A stretch of DNA of 10,319 bases, taken from NCBI GenBank assembly GCA_028818385.1, contig JAPPNY010000119.1, forward strand, positions 1 through 10,319. Direction: 5' to 3'. The notes beneath the pieces were generated by a model, which saw only the letters and a program-made list of their open reading frames with translations, had not been told where the DNA came from and searched no databases. Shown in pieces: positions 1 to 6,981 of the stretch. The position numbers were made by a program, and so were the translations under genes. Numbering within the stretch: position 1 is the stretch's first letter; the number at the start of each line of letters is the position of its first letter. The stretch comes from Spirochaetaceae bacterium. Its GTDB lineage: Bacteria; Spirochaetota; Spirochaetia; SZUA-6; Bin103.

Positions 1-1
1 G

Positions 2-1027
2 CTGAGCGCCGCCGCGGAGTTGCAGTGGGCGTTCGACCGGCAGCGGCGGCGCGGGATCGCCGGCATCGCGTCGACCGCGCCGGCGGGGACCGTGGAGCCG
101 GGGGCAGCGGCGGCCAGGGCTGACCTGCCAGGCTCAGCGCCGACGGAGGCGCCGGCGCTGGGGGGCGGTGCGATGCGGTCAGCGCCGGCCGAGGTCGCGC
201 CGGCCGCAACGCCGAGGCACTCCGAGCCTGCACCGCCGCTGGTGCTCGATGCGGCAGGAAGGCAGAAGCTGGTCGAGGACGCCGCCGGCAAGAGCGCGCG
301 CCAGGTCCGCCGCATGCTGGCCGACCTGGACCCGGAGCTGGCGCCGCCGGCCGACCGGGTGCGCCCGCTCGGCGACGGGCGCTACGAGTTGAAGGTCGTC
401 ATCGACGCCGACTGCCAGCAGGGACTGGAGCAGCTTCGCGGGCTGCTCTCACACGTGGACCCGCGCATGACCGTGGGGCAGCTCGTCGGCCGCATCGTGC
501 AAGAAGCGCTCGACCGCCATGACCCGAGCCGGCCGCCACGCCGGGCGCGCACCGGCAACGGGGCGGTACAGGGCGAATCCGAGCCCGCTTCGGCAGCGAA
601 GGAGCGGGCCGCGCGGGAACCCGGTCCCGCCGTGACGGTGCACGACGCGGCGATCCCCGCCGGCGCGACTCCGACGCCGGAGCGGCCACCGCACCCGACG
701 CCGACCTCCGCGCCGTCGCGGACTCGGAAGGAAACGACGGACCGCCGAGCCGCTGCCGCCACGAACCCCGCTGGCGCCGCCACTTCGACCGCGAAGTCGT
801 GCGCTTCGGGCCGCGCGATTCCCGCGGCGGTGCGACGGCAGGTGTGGCAGCGGGACGGCGGCCGCTGCAGCTACGTCGACCGGAAGACTGGAAGACGCTG
901 CAACTCACGACATCTGATCGAGATAGACCACATCCTGCCGTATGCTCTGGGAGGTGGCGCCGATCGCCAAAACTTGAGATTGTTATGTCATGCCCACCAC
1001 CGGCATCGGCACGCGCCGCACCGCTGA
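2..1027 (+). CDS. HNH endonuclease family protein, 5' end outside the window
   Basis: A probable metal-dependent HNH nuclease; its biological target is unknown. The frame is open from the first bases (Leu-Ser-Ala-Ala-Ala-Glu precedes the TTG at 20), so the gene most likely begins upstream of the window. Three parts are visible. A helical, charged region at about 270-530 contains GKSARQVRRMLADLDPEL and LLSHVDPRMTVGQLV, which I recognise as the conserved region preceding the nuclease in a widespread HNH family. An Ala/Pro/Thr-rich linker follows at about 530-810. The C-terminal HNH domain spans 818-1024 and has the form RDGGRCSY, RRCNS, EIDHILPYALGG, NLRLLCHAHH. The catalytic-type His lies at 929-931. 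The cysteines in RCSY, RRCN and LLCH fit a structural zinc site. These proteins are often stand-alone genes with no clear link to neighbours. The domain call is firm; the role and the true start are not known. Confidence 0.88.
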   Translation: MSAAAELQWAFDRQRRRGIAGIASTAPAGTVEPGAAAARADLPGSAPTEAPALGGGAMRSAPAEVAPAATPRHSEPAPPLVLDAAGRQKLVEDAAGKSARQVRRMLADLDPELAPPADRVRPLGDGRYELKVVIDADCQQGLEQLRGLLSHVDPRMTVGQLVGRIVQEALDRHDPSRPPRRARTGNGAVQGESEPASAAKERAAREPGPAVTVHDAAIPAGATPTPERPPHPTPTSAPSRTRKETTDRRAAAATNPAGAATSTAKSCASGRAIPAAVRRQVWQRDGGRCSYVDRKTGRRCNSRHLIEIDHILPYALGGGADRQNLRLLCHAHHRHRHAPHR

Positions 1028-1032
1028 ACGGT

Positions 1033-1047
1033 GCCTTCCGGCAAGGC
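1033..1047. terminator. Small hairpin between convergent genes, possible weak bidirectional terminator
   Basis: GCCTT (1033-1037) pairs perfectly with AAGGC (1043-1047) around a 5-nt loop. An overlapping alternative pairs TGCC with GGCA around TTCC. It sits in the 31-nt gap between the stop codons of the HNH and dioxygenase genes. There is no T-tract on either strand, so intrinsic termination is only a guess from position. Confidence 0.3.
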
Positions 1048-1058
1048 GGTAAACGTCC

Positions 1059-1943
1059 TCAGTCCCAGGGCTTGAAGCCGATCAGGCGCTGCCCCAGCTC
1101 GGTCAGCTCGGCTTGCGGCTGGCGCTTCTCGCGGCCGCGCTGGTCGCCCTGCGGGTTGGCGATCGGCACGCGCTCCTCGTAGGCGTAGCGGCGCGTCTGA
1201 AGCTCCTGGTCGTCGGGCGGAGTCGTGGACATCGTGATGTACTGCGCCATGCGCGGCTTGTCGGAGGTGTTGTCGCCGTTGCCGTGCGGCAGCAGGCCGG
1301 TCCAGATCAACAGGTCGCCGGCCGTGCCGGGGATCCCCCGCGACGGATAGCGCTCCTGGTCGATGCCGTCGCACCGGTTCGGGTGGCGGTCGGCCGGCTG
1401 CGTCTTGCGCCACTCCGGGAACACCTTGTGGAAGCCGGGGATGCAGCGGAACCCGCCCTGGTTGGCGTCGGTGTCGGTCAGGTACAGCACCCCCTGCACC
1501 TGGAACGGGACCGGATCGAGGGTGGTGTCGCAGTCCCAGTGGATCCCGGACGGGGCCGACCACTCCTGCAGGTCGGCGCGCGCCGGCGGCATCAGGTTGA
1601 CCCGGTCGTAGGTCACCCAGAGCCGCCGCTCGCCGAGCAGCTCGGCGAAGATCTGGTAGATGCGCGGGTGCTGGCGGATGTCCCAGAGCGCCTGGTGGTG
1701 GTAGAACTCGACGATGCCGACGGCGGAGATGGGCGACCGCCAGAAGCCGCCGCCGCGGGGGCGGTACCCGTACCAGGTGCCCGGGTCGTCCGGGTCCATC
1801 TCCAGGAACTCCCAGATCGCCGCGATCGCCGCGTCCAGGTTCTGCCGGGGCACGGCGTTGGGGATCATCACGTAGCCGTTCTCGTCCCAGAACTCCCACA
1901 TCTCCGGGGTCAGGATCGGCGGTTCGAACGGGACCTCGTACAT
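1059..1943 (-). CDS. Phytanoyl-CoA dioxygenase (PhyH) family Fe(II)/2-oxoglutarate oxygenase
   Basis: A 294-residue cytosolic protein with no signal peptide or membrane segment, the usual length for bacterial PhyH proteins. The family uses Fe(II), 2-oxoglutarate and O2 to hydroxylate small molecules. The iron-binding facial triad is visible: His135 and Asp137 in GIHWDCD, and His220 in LLPHGNGDN. Arg231 in KPRMAQY is placed to bind the 2-oxoglutarate carboxylate. The N-terminus, LTPEMWEFWDENGYVMIPNA, is the typical PhyH opening. The C-terminal tail (about 250-294) is rich in Arg, Gln and Glu. The substrate cannot be read from the sequence; known relatives act on lipids, ectoine and natural products. 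The ATG at 1943 is supported by GGAGG (1959-1955 on the minus strand), 11 nt upstream. The gene diverges from the secretion cluster and shows no functional tie to it. Family call firm, substrate unknown. Confidence 0.92.
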   Translation of the reverse strand: MYEVPFEPPILTPEMWEFWDENGYVMIPNAVPRQNLDAAIAAIWEFLEMDPDDPGTWYGYRPRGGGFWRSPISAVGIVEFYHHQALWDIRQHPRIYQIFAELLGERRLWVTYDRVNLMPPARADLQEWSAPSGIHWDCDTTLDPVPFQVQGVLYLTDTDANQGGFRCIPGFHKVFPEWRKTQPADRHPNRCDGIDQERYPSRGIPGTAGDLLIWTGLLPHGNGDNTSDKPRMAQYITMSTTPPDDQELQTRRYAYEERVPIANPQGDQRGREKRQPQAELTELGQRLIGFKPWD

Positions 1944-1965
1944 CGGTCTGCGCGCCTCCGGGGCA

Positions 1966-1994
1966 AATATACCCGGCGGTCACGGACCGGTCGA
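1966..1994 (-). promoter_or_regulatory. Candidate promoter for the PhyH-type dioxygenase gene
   Basis: Read on the minus strand, TCGACC (1994-1989, 4 of 6 to TTGACA) is followed by a 17-nt spacer and TATATT (1971-1966, 5 of 6 to TATAAT). The start site would fall near 1959, leaving a leader of about 16 nt that begins at the Shine-Dalgarno sequence. The AT-rich -10 stands out in GC-rich surroundings. No data beyond the pattern. Confidence 0.4.
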
Positions 1995-2115
1995 CCAGGC
2001 GCACGCCGCCGTCGAAGTGGATCGAGTGCGCCCAAGTGCCGCAGATCCGCTGATAGTCGATGCAGGCCACGCCTCGCAGGAGACACTGCCATGGTAAGAA
2101 ATGATGAGAAGGATG

Positions 2116-2144
2116 CTGACATGGAACAATGGTGACGCTATAGT
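2116..2144 (+). promoter_or_regulatory. Strong sigma-70-type promoter candidate for the lipoprotein/type I secretion cluster
   Basis: CTGACA (2116-2121, 5 of 6 to TTGACA), an exact 17-nt spacer, then TATAGT (2139-2144, 5 of 6 to TATAAT). It lies in the only clearly AT-richer patch of the divergent intergenic region (about 2090-2155). The start site would be near 2151, some 45 nt before the lipoprotein start. It is the best promoter I find in the window and the natural one for the whole + strand cluster. Confidence 0.65.
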
Positions 2145-2183
2145 GAGGTAAGATCGTCGGCAACGGCACATGGTGGCGCGGGC

Positions 2184-2188
2184 AGGAG
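2184..2188 (+). promoter_or_regulatory. Ribosome binding site that fixes the lipoprotein start
   Basis: AGGAG lies 8 nt before the ATG at 2197. The in-frame ATG at 2170 lies upstream of this site and has no comparable sequence, and the ATG at 2281 has none either. This favours 2197 as the start. Confidence 0.65.
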
Positions 2189-2196
2189 TAGCTGAC

Positions 2197-3399
2197 ATGG
2201 CAACAACACCGCTGGTGCCCCCAGGCTCGTCGCCGGCAGCACCGCGTCGGCGGTCACCCGGGCGACCGTCACGCGCGGCCATGCAGATCACGGCCGGGCT
2301 CCTTCTCATGGCCCTTGCGGGGTGCGGGGAGATGGGACCCGCCAGCACCCCATACCCCGTGGTCACCATCGCCCCGGCGGTCCCGGTGGCGGAGGGCAGT
2401 CCGCTGAAGTTCATGGTCCGGGCCCACCCGGCCCCGCCGGCCGACTTGACCGTCGCCGTCGCGATCGCGTCTCCCGGCTGCACGCTGACGCAGGCGCCGA
2501 AGTCCGTGACGATCGCCGCCGGCATGACAGAGGCCACGCTGACGGTGCCGACGAGCGGTGCCTGGGTCGGGGCGGAGGGGTGCACGGTCACCGCCACGAT
2601 CGCTCCCGGCGCAGGCTACCGGGTGGGCGCGACGACAGCCGCCTCGGCCAGCGCGACGCTCACGCCGGAATCCACGACGCCGGGTACCGAGACGCCCGGT
2701 ACCGCGACACCGGCGGTGACCGTCACCGCGAGCGCCTCGTCCGTGACCGAGGGCAGCACGGTGTCGTTCACGCTGACCGCGGCGCCGCCGCCGGCGTCCG
2801 CGCTGACGGTCAGCGTGAACTGGTCGGAGTCGGGATCGTTCCTGCCTGCAAACCGTCCGCAGACGGTCACCGTCCCGACTTCCGGAACGGGATCGTTGAC
2901 GGTCACGCTGCCCAACGACGATGCCGACGAGCCGGACGGCTCGGTGACGGTCACCGTCGAAGCCGGCAGCGGCTACGCGGCCGGCACGCCGGCGTCGGCT
3001 ACCGTGGCCGTCACCGACGACGACGCGGCCACGACCGGCGGCTCCCCTTCGCCGCCGCAGCCGGACGGCCCGCTGCCGGTGGTGACCGTGAGGACAAGCA
3101 CCTCTGCCGTGACCGAAGGCGGGTTGGCAGAGTTCACGCTGACCGCGGTGCCGCCGCCGGCGTCCACCGTGACGGTCAACCTGAAGTGGGGCGAAGACTT
3201 CGGCACCTTGCCTGCCAACAAACCGGAGACGGTCGCACTCTCCCCCTCCGGCATGCAGACATTCTCCGTACGCATCGTCGACAACAGCGTGCGCGACAGC
3301 CATGCCAGGGGCATATCAGTTCACGTCCGCATCGGCGACGGCTATACGGTCGGCCATCCGTCGTACGCGACCGTCGCCGTCCATGACAACGACGGCTGA
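2197..3399 (+). CDS. Calx-beta-repeat lipoprotein, probably calcium-binding
   Basis: A 400-residue exported protein. It has an Arg-rich N-region, then MQITAGLLLMALAGCGE, a hydrophobic stretch ending in a lipobox (Leu-Ala-Gly-Cys), with the lipidated Cys at residue 43. The long N-region before the hydrophobic core is unusual; a start at 2281 would give a shorter classical signal but lacks a ribosome site. Three Calx-beta-like repeats follow at about residues 54-157, 172-277 and 293-400. Each starts with a PxVTV strand and an EG motif (VAEG, VTEG, VTEG). The last two end in acidic VTDDDA and VHDNDG motifs, typical calcium ligands; repeat 1 lacks this ending and is the most divergent. Pro/Thr- and Ser/Pro-rich linkers separate the repeats. 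It is the first gene after the promoter at 2116 and 84 nt upstream of the gap leading to the TolC-like gene. Export and fold are well supported; calcium binding is inferred and the function is unknown. Confidence 0.82.
   Translation: MATTPLVPPGSSPAAPRRRSPGRPSRAAMQITAGLLLMALAGCGEMGPASTPYPVVTIAPAVPVAEGSPLKFMVRAHPAPPADLTVAVAIASPGCTLTQAPKSVTIAAGMTEATLTVPTSGAWVGAEGCTVTATIAPGAGYRVGATTAASASATLTPESTTPGTETPGTATPAVTVTASASSVTEGSTVSFTLTAAPPPASALTVSVNWSESGSFLPANRPQTVTVPTSGTGSLTVTLPNDDADEPDGSVTVTVEAGSGYAAGTPASATVAVTDDDAATTGGSPSPPQPDGPLPVVTVRTSTSAVTEGGLAEFTLTAVPPPASTVTVNLKWGEDFGTLPANKPETVALSPSGMQTFSVRIVDNSVRDSHARGISVHVRIGDGYTVGHPSYATVAVHDNDG
2731..3396 (+). repeat. Tandem Calx-beta repeat pair with a 122-codon period
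   Basis: Repeats 2 and 3 of the lipoprotein are alike in DNA as well as protein. The 33-nt stretch at 2767-2799 recurs at 3133-3165 with one mismatch, exactly 366 nt apart. Both encode FTLTA(A/V)PPPAS. This indicates intragenic duplication. Confidence 0.75.
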
Positions 3400-3410
3400 T
3401 CCACGGTTGT

Positions 3411-3439
3411 CTCCGGTGGCACGCGGCGGCCACCGAGAG
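3411..3439 (+). other. GC-rich intercistronic hairpin after the lipoprotein gene
   Basis: CGGTGGC (3414-3420) pairs perfectly with GCCACCG (3429-3435) around an 8-nt loop. CTC (3411-3413) can extend the stem with GAG (3437-3439) past one bulged A. There is no T-tract, so it could be an mRNA-stabilising or processing stem, or a leaky terminator between the lipoprotein and the secretion genes. Confidence 0.45.
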
Positions 3440-3458
3440 GGCGCGGCGGTCAGCTTCC

Positions 3459-3473
3459 CGGCGCCACGCGCCG
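3459..3473 (+). other. Second intercistronic hairpin before the TolC-like gene
   Basis: CGGCGC (3459-3464) pairs perfectly with GCGCCG (3468-3473) around the loop CAC. It lies just before the first possible start codon (GTG 3484) of the TolC-like gene. Such stems arise easily in GC-rich DNA, so a role is uncertain. Confidence 0.35.
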
Positions 3474-3534
3474 ATCATCCAATGTGAGAATACCGGTGGA
3501 CGCCGTCACCCGACCCGAAGCCGGCCCTCGCAGC

Positions 3535-4935
3535 ATGTCCGCAACCGCACGACCGATGACGCGGCTGACGGCAGCCATCGCCGCGGCCGTCATGATGGGA
3601 CTTGCCGGCCCGGCCTGCCACGGGCAGACGCCAGGGGTCCTTTCGTTGCGCGTGGCGGTGGAGCGGGCGCTGGCCGGAAGCGCGCAGCTCCGGGCGGCGG
3701 GGGCGGCCGTGCGTGTTGCCGAGGAGCAGACCCGTGAAGCGCACGGCGGGGTGTTTCCCCAGGTCTCGGCGGAGACTTCCTATGTGGGATCCTTCGCCGG
3801 GCCGCCACCGACCGGAGCCGCCGTACCCGACCATGCCGTGGCCGCATCGCTCCGGGTCGACCAGGCCGTGCTCGATGTTCCCGCGTTCCGGGCTCTCGAC
3901 GCCGCCGAACGGCAGCAACGGCTGCGCGGCGAGGAGCTGCGCGGGACGGCCCACGCGCTGGTGGACGAGGTGCGGCAGCGCTACTTCGACGCCCTGCTGG
4001 CTCAGGAGGAGGAGCGGCTGACCGAGCAGAGCATCGCCCGCCTGCAACAGACCCTGAGCGACACGGAGGCGCGCCACCGCGAGGGGTTCGCAACCGACGA
4101 CGAGTTGCTGCGCCTGCAGGTCCAGTTCGCCAACCTGGAGGCGGAGCTGCAGCGCGTCCGCACCGATTTCGCCGTCGCGCGCGGCACGCTCCTGGTGGCG
4201 ATGGGCGAAGACCCCCTGCAGCCCGTGGCGCTGCAGGGTGACCTGGGCGCGCTGCAGCTGGCCGCGATGGAGCGCAACGGTCCGGCCAACGCGGATCTGC
4301 TGGCGGCGTCCGGTGCCGCCCGGCTGGCGGCCGCCGACGAGGAACAGCTCCGGCTGGACGCCATGACCCACCGCTCCGACCTCCGTCAGCTCCGCACGAT
4401 CCACCAGCTCGACGAGCTGCAGATCCGGATTCAGGAAGCCGAGTACCTGCCCACCATCCGCGCCTTCGGGAGCGTCGACGTCAATCCGCGGTGGCAGGTG
4501 TCGGCGTCGGCCGGCGTGGCGCTGCGGTGGCAGCTCTTCGACGGCTTCAGCCGCGACGCGCGGGTCGAGCAGCGCCGGGAGGAGCTGCGCCGGACGACCG
4601 CCCGCATGCAGCACGCGGAACTGGTGATGCTCAGCCAGGTGCATGCCCATGCGGCTTCGATGCGGGAAGCGAGCGCCCGTGCCGCCAGTCAGGCTCGTTC
4701 GGTCGAGCAGGCGCAGGCCGGCTACGAGATCGCCGTCCTGCGCTTCCGCGCGGGGGTCGGCGCCCAGCTCGACGTGATCGCCGCCGAGTCGGTCCTGCGC
4801 CAGTCGCAGTTCGGTTACGCGCGCGCGGTGTACGATTACCTGTCCGCCGCCTCGCGGCTTGAGGTTGTCACCGGCGTGGTGCCGCTCTCCGATGCCGCCC
4901 TCGGCGGCGCGCGGGTCGGCGCGGGCGAAGGGTGA
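3535..4935 (+). CDS. TolC-family outer-membrane channel of a type I secretion system
   Basis: Outer-membrane efflux/secretion channel that would form the exit duct for the RTX substrate. After a signal peptide (MTRLTAAIAAAVMMGLAGPA, from the internal ATG at 3556) the mature protein begins with LSLRVAVERALAGSAQLRA, the standard TolC helix opening with periodic Ala and charged residues. A first Gly-Val-Phe-Pro-Gln-Val-Ser strand follows. The second half repeats the plan with EAEYLPTIRAFGSVDV and ends in a long helical hairpin around FRAGVGAQLDVIAAESVL and YARAVYDYLSAASRLEVVTG, hallmarks of the OEP domain. Size and the twofold internal repeat fit the family. Starts at GTG 3484, ATG 3535 and ATG 3556 are all possible and none has a clear ribosome site; 3535 is a compromise. 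The stop is 12 nt before the transporter gene, so the two are surely co-transcribed. Confidence 0.9.
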   Translation: MSATARPMTRLTAAIAAAVMMGLAGPACHGQTPGVLSLRVAVERALAGSAQLRAAGAAVRVAEEQTREAHGGVFPQVSAETSYVGSFAGPPPTGAAVPDHAVAASLRVDQAVLDVPAFRALDAAERQQRLRGEELRGTAHALVDEVRQRYFDALLAQEEERLTEQSIARLQQTLSDTEARHREGFATDDELLRLQVQFANLEAELQRVRTDFAVARGTLLVAMGEDPLQPVALQGDLGALQLAAMERNGPANADLLAASGAARLAAADEEQLRLDAMTHRSDLRQLRTIHQLDELQIRIQEAEYLPTIRAFGSVDVNPRWQVSASAGVALRWQLFDGFSRDARVEQRREELRRTTARMQHAELVMLSQVHAHAASMREASARAASQARSVEQAQAGYEIAVLRFRAGVGAQLDVIAAESVLRQSQFGYARAVYDYLSAASRLEVVTGVVPLSDAALGGARVGAGEG

Positions 4936-4947
4936 GAACGGGGGCTG

Positions 4948-6981
4948 ATGGCGCAGGACGGAGCCGGTAGCCGCGAAATCCGCGCAGCGCTGGCAGAGAG
5001 CCGCCGGCTGTTCGTGGCGTGCGCGCTGTTCAGCGTGGCCGTGAACGTGCTGATGCTCACCGGCCCGCTGTTCATGCTGCAGATATACGACCGGGTGCTG
5101 GGCTCGCGTTCTCAGGAGACGCTCCTCACGCTGGCCATCCTGGTCGCCTTCCTGTTCCTGCTGATGGGCGTGCTCGATCACGCGCGCGGGCGGGTGCTGG
5201 CCCGCGCCGGCTCGCGCCTGCAGGCACGGCTCGATCCCCGCGTGCTGCGCGCGATCCTGGAGCGCTCGGTGGTGCCGGCCGAGCGCGCGCTGCCGGCCAC
5301 CGGGCTGCGCGACCTGGAAGCCATCCAGCGGTTCGGGTCCAGCAATGGCGCGTTCACCTTCTTCGACGCGCCGTGGACACCGGTGTTCCTGTTCGTGCTG
5401 TTCACCTTCCACTGGATGATGGGCGTGCTGGCAGTGTTCTCGGGATGCCTGCTGCTGGTGGTCGCGCTCATCAACCAGGCGCGCACGGGAAAGCTGCAGG
5501 GGGAGGCGGTGGAGGCGACGGCCCGGTCCGAGCACTTCATCGAGCAGGTGCGGGCCGGGGGAGAGACCGTGATGGGCCTCGGCATGCTCGACGCCGTGCT
5601 GTCTCGTTCCGCGGCGCTGCGTGACCGGCTGCTGGACCGGACCCTGGCCACCTCGGACCGCAACGGGCTCTACGGGGTGGTCACCAGGACGCTGCGCCTG
5701 TTCCTGCAATCGATGATGCTGGGGCTGGGGGCATGGCTGGCCCTGCGCGGGGAGCTCACGCCGGGGTTCATGATCGCCGGATCGATCCTGTTGGGCCGGG
5801 CGCTCGCGCCGATCGACCAGGCGGTCGGGCACTGGCCGCGGCTTCAGCGGGCGGTGGTCGCCTGGCGGTCGCTCGGCGCCCTGCTGCGGGACACGCCCCC
5901 GGAGCCGGTGCGGACGGCGCTGCCGGAGCCGCGCGCGGTCCTGGAGGCGCAGAACCTCACGGTCGCCCCGCCCGGCGCGCGGTTCGCGGTGGTGCGCCAG
6001 GCGTCGTTGCGCCTGCAGGCCGGTCAGGCCGCCGGCATCGCCGGTCCGTCCGCTTCGGGAAAATCCACGCTGGCGCGAGCCCTTGCGGGAGTGGTCCGCC
6101 CGCTCGGCGGCTCGGTCCGCCTTGACGGGGCGGAGCTGGAGCAGTACGGATCCGCGGTCCTGGGCACGTACATCGGCTACCTCCCACAGGAGGTCACGCT
6201 GTTCGACGGCACGGTGGCCGAGAACATCGCCCGGATGGCGCCCCGGCCCGATGACGCGGCGGTCGTCGATGCGGCGAAACGCACCGGGGCGCACGAGATG
6301 ATTCTCAGGCTGCCCGGCGGCTACGACTTCCAGGTGTCGGCGGGGGGAGCGGCGCTCTCGGGCGGCCAGCGCCAGCGCATCGCGCTGGCGCGTGCGTTCT
6401 ACGGATCGCCGGTGGTGGTCATCATGGACGAGCCGGACGCCAACCTCGACGCGGAAGGCACCGTCGCTCTCGCCGGCGCGGTGAAGGGGCACAAGGCACG
6501 CGGCGGCGCGGCGGTGATCGTCGCCCACCGCCACGGCGCGTTCGCGCAGTGCGACCGGGTTTACCTGATGGAGGCCGGCCGGCCGGTGCCCGCCAGAGCA
6601 CGGCGGCAGCCGCCGGCCCGTGCGCGGAAGGCTGCCGGGCCGGGAGGGCCGGCGCCGGCACAGGCGCCCGCTCCGACGCCGCCGGACCGCGAACGAGCAG
6701 GCCGGAAGCCGCCAGACCGGGACAAACCCGACGGGGACAGACCGAACCGGCCGAGGCCGGACCGGCCAAAGCCGGTCTTGCACAAACCGCCGGAGCCGGA
6801 GAAGCCTGAAGCCGCTGCGCCACAGCCGGAAGCGCCGTCCGTGTCGACGGCGACCTCCGCTTCTCCATCGCCGGAGGCTCAGTCGGAGCGTGACCGGCAG
6901 ATCGCGGGCGCCATCGAACGCGTGCGCGGCGCCCGCGTCCCCGAGCCCGACGCCACCGACGCGCCGGCAGGGCCGGGCTGA
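4948..6981 (+). CDS. Type I secretion ABC permease/ATPase, PrtD-type, with a long proline-rich C-terminal tail
   Basis: Inner-membrane exporter that energises one-step secretion of RTX proteins. Residues about 20-310 are the membrane domain, with hydrophobic segments near 21-45, 58-75, 145-175 and 250-285. The sequence LFMLQIYDRVLGSRSQETLL is the PrtD-subfamily signature, and there is no N-terminal C39-like domain as in HlyB. The ATPase domain (about 330-545) is complete: Walker A GPSASGKST (366-374), Q-loop Gln414, signature LSGGQ (470-474), Walker B ending MDEP with Glu495, D-loop ANLD (498-501), and switch His527. Family members usually end soon after this; here about 130 extra residues follow, rich in Pro, Arg, Lys and Asp (KPPDRDKPDGDRPN), with a short predicted helix near 645-662. 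A GGGGG-containing site precedes the ATG. The stop TGA shares its A with the next gene's ATG, indicating translational coupling. Function firm, tail unexplained. Confidence 0.93.
   Translation: MAQDGAGSREIRAALAESRRLFVACALFSVAVNVLMLTGPLFMLQIYDRVLGSRSQETLLTLAILVAFLFLLMGVLDHARGRVLARAGSRLQARLDPRVLRAILERSVVPAERALPATGLRDLEAIQRFGSSNGAFTFFDAPWTPVFLFVLFTFHWMMGVLAVFSGCLLLVVALINQARTGKLQGEAVEATARSEHFIEQVRAGGETVMGLGMLDAVLSRSAALRDRLLDRTLATSDRNGLYGVVTRTLRLFLQSMMLGLGAWLALRGELTPGFMIAGSILLGRALAPIDQAVGHWPRLQRAVVAWRSLGALLRDTPPEPVRTALPEPRAVLEAQNLTVAPPGARFAVVRQASLRLQAGQAAGIAGPSASGKSTLARALAGVVRPLGGSVRLDGAELEQYGSAVLGTYIGYLPQEVTLFDGTVAENIARMAPRPDDAAVVDAAKRTGAHEMILRLPGGYDFQVSAGGAALSGGQRQRIALARAFYGSPVVVIMDEPDANLDAEGTVALAGAVKGHKARGGAAVIVAHRHGAFAQCDRVYLMEAGRPVPARARRQPPARARKAAGPGGPAPAQAPAPTPPDRERAGRKPPDRDKPDGDRPNRPRPDRPKPVLHKPPEPEKPEAAAPQPEAPSVSTATSASPSPEAQSERDRQIAGAIERVRGARVPEPDATDAPAGPG

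Noticed and set aside
988..2169. A 393-codon minus frame overlapping the PhyH gene
   Set aside because: The neighbouring frame (1943-1059) has the complete PhyH iron triad and a ribosome site. This one is an Arg/Pro-rich shadow over that span.
2170..2196. The upstream in-frame ATG at 2170 as the lipoprotein start
   Set aside because: The good AGGAG site lies downstream of it and serves the ATG at 2197. The extra nine residues add nothing to the signal sequence.
2269..3303. Long open frames on both strands within the Calx-beta lipoprotein gene
   Set aside because: They are Arg/Gly/His-rich shadow frames. The lipoprotein frame has a lipobox, EG motifs and three matching repeats.
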